DNA from: a virus
Length of the DNA stretch: 29,924 nucleotides
IMG/VR virus record: IMGVR_UViG_3300046167_000053
Coordinates: 1-29,924 of that record
Strand: one strand, 5' to 3'
The notes beneath the pieces were generated by a model. It did not search any database and was not told the DNA's origin. It saw only the letters and a list, made by a program, of their open reading frames with translations. The position numbers were made by a program, and so were the translations under genes. Below are positions 27,127 through 29,924 of the stretch, one piece after another (position 1 is the first letter of the stretch; each line of letters opens with the position of its first letter).

Positions 27127-28871
27127 AGAAAACAGTTAATATTAACGTAGATAGTAAAGATGCTGTTAAAGGCATTGAAAACATTAACTATGAACTAAAC
27201 CAAGTAGACAAAGGAGCTGCTAAAGCTGAAAAAGGAGTAGGTGGTATATCTAAAGGTTTTAAGGGTTTAGGTACAGCTATTAAGGCTGCTGGTATTGGTT
27301 TAGTCATTGCTGCGTTAGGTAAACTTGCAGAGATATTTATGCAAAACCAAAAGGTAGCTGACTTATTCAATACAGCATTTGAGGCGGTTAGTATTGCGTT
27401 TAATGACTTTGTTGGTTTTATTGTAGATAATAGCGGTGCGGTTATAGACTTCTTTAAGGCAATATTTGAAAATCCAGTTGAAAGCCTAAAAAAGTTAAGT
27501 GCTGCTATTAAGGCTAATTTTATTGAAAGACTTAATAGTGCTATAGATACATTAGGTTTTTTAGCAAGTGCAGTAAAGAAAGTATTTAGTGGTGATTTCG
27601 CTGGTGCTTTAGAAGATGTTAAAAATGCTGGCAAAGAAAGTATAGACGCAATAACTGGTGTAAATAATACTTTTGATAAAGGCGTAGAATTTGTAGAAAA
27701 AAACAAGGATGCAATAAAAGGCTATATAAAAGAAACAATAAAATCTGCAAAAGCAAATGTAGAACTTGCTAATTCAGCAGAGTTAGCAGCCGCACAACAA
27801 TCCTTACTTGTAGAGAAATACGATATACAAGCCGAGCAGTTACGACAAATACGAGATGAAGAACGTAATAGTATTGAGGATAGAAGAAAAGCAAATGACC
27901 AATTATTAGAAGTATTAGCAGAGCAAGAAAAAGCAATGTTAGCCCAAGCTGATGCTCAATTGAGGTCAGCACAAGCAGAGTTAAACAAAAACGCATCCAT
28001 AGAAAACCAAGTAGCATTAACAGAAGCACTTGCAAACAAGCAAGGTGTGTTAGCGCAGATAGAAGGCTTTAGGTCAGAACAAAAAGCAAATGATTTAGCT
28101 TTAGACAGAGAGGAAGTAGAACTAACCAACACTAAATTAGAAAGCGAAAGCAAACTATCTATTGAAAGACAAAGATTTAACGCAGAGCAAATAGAAGATG
28201 AGGTTAAAAGGTTAGAAGCCCTTAAACAAATTGATTTATTAGAAGCTGAACAAGAAGCAATAAGATTACAAGCTATTGTAGATAATGCAAACGCTGGCAC
28301 ACAAGCTAAAATAGACGCACAGATAGCCCTTGATGAGTTTACGGAACAGTCAAGGCAAACTAATTTACAAAGAGATACAGAGTTAGAAGATGCCAAGAAA
28401 AAATTAGATGATACAACTGCTGAAGCTAAAATGAAAAACGTTGAGGCAATTAATGGTGCTTTAAATGGTTTGAGTGCATTAGCTGGCGATAACGCAGAGG
28501 CACAAAAAGGCATAGGGATAGCACAAGCAATAATAGACACATATACTGGTGCAAACAAAGCCCTTGCACAAGGCGGTATAGCTGGCCCAATAGCCGCTGC
28601 TGGTATTATAGCTTCTGGTTTAGCAAACGTTAAGACTATTATAAGTACAAAAATACCAAAGCCAAGTGGTAGTGCTGCTGGTGCTGGCGCACAAGCGCAA
28701 CAACAACCACCATCATTTAACATAGTAGGCGCAACAGAAACAAGCCAATTAGCACAAGCAGTAGGAGGACAAACACAACAGCCAGTACAAGCGTATGTAG
28801 TAGCTAATGATATTACAACAGCACAGAGTTTAGAGAACAACATTGTAGAGGGTGCAACGATTGGAAGCTAA
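27117..28871 (+). CDS. tape measure protein
   Basis: A 584-residue helical protein setting tail length. N-terminal half: charged coil (VDSKDAVKGIENINYELNQV), Gly/Lys-rich KGFKGLGTAIKAAGIGLVIA hydrophobic segment (about 49-73) and Ala/Phe-rich region. Middle (about 205-435): long coiled coil rich in Glu, Gln, Ala and Leu. C-terminus: Ala/Gly-rich hydrophobic GIGIAQAIIDTYTGANKALA and GPIAAAGIIASGLANVKTII. This layout (coiled coils with hydrophobic, membrane-prone segments) is typical of tape measures. Assuming about 1.5 angstroms per residue, the tail would be roughly 85-90 nm. No muralytic domain is visible. Confidence 0.8.
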   Translation: MAIEKTVNINVDSKDAVKGIENINYELNQVDKGAAKAEKGVGGISKGFKGLGTAIKAAGIGLVIAALGKLAEIFMQNQKVADLFNTAFEAVSIAFNDFVGFIVDNSGAVIDFFKAIFENPVESLKKLSAAIKANFIERLNSAIDTLGFLASAVKKVFSGDFAGALEDVKNAGKESIDAITGVNNTFDKGVEFVEKNKDAIKGYIKETIKSAKANVELANSAELAAAQQSLLVEKYDIQAEQLRQIRDEERNSIEDRRKANDQLLEVLAEQEKAMLAQADAQLRSAQAELNKNASIENQVALTEALANKQGVLAQIEGFRSEQKANDLALDREEVELTNTKLESESKLSIERQRFNAEQIEDEVKRLEALKQIDLLEAEQEAIRLQAIVDNANAGTQAKIDAQIALDEFTEQSRQTNLQRDTELEDAKKKLDDTTAEAKMKNVEAINGALNGLSALAGDNAEAQKGIGIAQAIIDTYTGANKALAQGGIAGPIAAAGIIASGLANVKTIISTKIPKPSGSAAGAGAQAQQQPPSFNIVGATETSQLAQAVGGQTQQPVQAYVVANDITTAQSLENNIVEGATIGS

Positions 28872-28874
28872 ATA

Positions 28875-28908
28875 CAAAAAATAATTAAAAACATTATATA
28901 ATAGTATG
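28875..28908 (+). promoter_or_regulatory. candidate phage late promoter, copy e
   Basis: CAAAAA at 28875, then 19 bases from its C the motif TTATATAATAGTATG (28894-28908) whose last bases are the ATG of the capsid protease. One base differs from copies a and b at position 8 and one at position 11 of the motif. It begins the head-gene unit that crosses the window ends. Confidence 0.5.
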
Positions 28909-29924
28909 CGGATAGTAGAACTAATTTTAGACGAAGAACAAGAAATAGGTATAGAAGCTATTAGCGTAGTGGAAAACCCAGCAATAGAAGAAGATTTTAT
29001 TGCACTTAAATCGCAAGAGTTTAAACTTGCAGAGGTAGACAAGGAAAAGCGTATTTTAATGGGTGCGTTACTTATTCCAAATAAGCCTATATACAGACGA
29101 AACGGAGAAGATGAGTATTATATATATTTCTCAAAAGATACTGTCTTAAAAGCCTCGCAAATGTACTTAATGCAAGGCAAACAAAACAACAGTACATTAG
29201 AACACCAATACCAAATAAACGGACTATCATTAGTTGAGAGTTGGATAGTAGAGGACAAGGTACACGACAAGAGTGTTAAGTATGGTATGGATTTGCCATT
29301 AGGTACTTGGGTAGGTGCGGTTAAAGTAAACAACGATGAGATTTGGAACGAGTTTGTAAAGACTGGTAAGGTTAAAGGGTTTAGTATAGAAGGCTACTTT
29401 GCTGATAAAATGGAAAGACCTAAAGACCAAACTCTAGGGGACTTTATGACTGATGAGCAAAAGCAAAAAGAGTTAGCAGCTATTGAAGAAGCTGAAGCAG
29501 AGTATTTATTAAGTGAGATACGAGCCATTATAAAAAGCGACAAGCGTGTAAAGGGTGGCAAGAAGATGATACTTGAAAGCTATACAGACTATCCAAGCGG
29601 TGTAAAGAACAACGCAAAGCGAGGATTAGAACTTAACGAAAAGGTAAACAACAAATGTGCAACCCAAGTAGGTAAGGTAAGAGCTCAACAATTAGCACAA
29701 GGTAAAGCGATAAGCGTAGAAACTATTAAGCGTATGTATTCTTATTTGTCAAGAGCAGAAGAATACTACGACGAGAACGATACAAAGGCTTGCGGTACGA
29801 TTTCATACTTGTTATGGGGTGGTAAAGCTGGCAAGCGTTGGGCATTAAGCAAATTAAAAGAGTTAGACTTAATAGACCTTAAAGCACCTTGCCAAGATGG
29901 TTATGAGCAATACGGAATGAAAAT
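28906..29924 (+). CDS. capsid maturation protease, XkdF/S78-like (continues at 1-43)
   Basis: 353 residues once joined across the window ends; the first 340 codons are here. Peptidase S78_2 (XkdF-like) region: IGIEAISVVENPAIEEDFIA (14-33), NNSTLEHQYQINGLSLVESW (94-113) with His100 and Ser112 as probable catalytic pair, LPLGTWVGAVKVNNDEIW (130-147) and KVKGFSIEGYF (155-165). Such proteases cut scaffold or capsid arms during head maturation. The C-terminal third (about 195-340) is a separate helical domain, with GGKKMILESYTDYPSGVKNN and EYYDENDTKACGTISYLLWG, often fused to this protease in Bacteroidota phages. It starts behind late promoter copy e. Confidence 0.85.
   Translation, partial: MRIVELILDEEQEIGIEAISVVENPAIEEDFIALKSQEFKLAEVDKEKRILMGALLIPNKPIYRRNGEDEYYIYFSKDTVLKASQMYLMQGKQNNSTLEHQYQINGLSLVESWIVEDKVHDKSVKYGMDLPLGTWVGAVKVNNDEIWNEFVKTGKVKGFSIEGYFADKMERPKDQTLGDFMTDEQKQKELAAIEEAEAEYLLSEIRAIIKSDKRVKGGKKMILESYTDYPSGVKNNAKRGLELNEKVNNKCATQVGKVRAQQLAQGKAISVETIKRMYSYLSRAEEYYDENDTKACGTISYLLWGGKAGKRWALSKLKELDLIDLKAPCQDGYEQYGMK

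Noticed and set aside
27956-28843. Long open frame on the - strand opposite the tape measure gene (295 codons)
   Set aside because: It is the Ala/Ser/Cys-rich mirror of the coiled-coil gene's codons, has no promoter or coupled neighbours, and all credible genes are on the + strand.
1-29924. Search for tRNA genes, Shine-Dalgarno sites, IS elements and toxin genes
   Set aside because: No cloverleaf-like sequence, no consistent GGAGG upstream of starts, no terminal inverted repeats with transposase, and no recognisable toxin were seen by eye.

Overview
The window reads as one complete, circularly closed genome of a small siphovirus-like phage of the phylum Bacteroidota, probably a Flavobacteriia host. 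The last bases run straight into the first bases inside one open reading frame: the capsid protease starts at 28906 and stops at 43. All recognised genes lie on the + strand in tightly overlapping operons. Host evidence is the AT-rich sequence, A-rich start contexts without Shine-Dalgarno sites, early promoters of the Bacteroidota type (TTTG, 21 bases, TAnnTTTG), and structural proteins of kinds I associate with phages of these bacteria.

Layout. (i) 19885-29924 and on to 43: first late block, with terminase small and large subunits, a tail assembly chaperone with a -1 frameshift extension, neck/tail completion proteins, two large tail proteins, tape measure and capsid protease. (ii) 50-10315: second late block, with small head-associated proteins, a probable scaffold/decoration protein, major capsid protein, a tail-tube-like protein, portal, connector, two receptor-binding or fibre proteins (one with a self-cleaving S74 chaperone domain) and a lysis cassette (small membrane protein, M15 peptidase, holin-like protein). 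(iii) 10316-19887: early/middle block, with NinG, a possible annealing protein, an SSB-like protein, a RecA-fold ATPase, a PAPS-reductase-like PP-loop protein, a sigma-like protein, PD-(D/E)XK nucleases including a RecE/ExoVIII-like one, a ParB-like plus Mom-like pair suggesting DNA modification, a DUF3310 protein and a DnaA-C-like protein. No integrase, repressor, DNA polymerase, tRNA or CRISPR was seen, which suggests a virulent phage relying on host replication enzymes.

Most interesting signals. Five late transcription units begin with the same bipartite motif (YAAAA, then at fixed spacing TTATATAWTARTA), a candidate phage-specific late promoter that may be read by the phage's sigma-like protein. 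The tail chaperone gene has a T9 slippery run followed by two long overlapping open frames. Adjacent ParB-like and Mom-like genes, with a PAPS-reductase-like gene upstream, suggest modified DNA. A possible small RNA lies at 10931-11004. Three essential genes (scaffold-like, capsid, small terminase) each carry one apparent single-base indel, most simply explained as assembly or sequencing errors.
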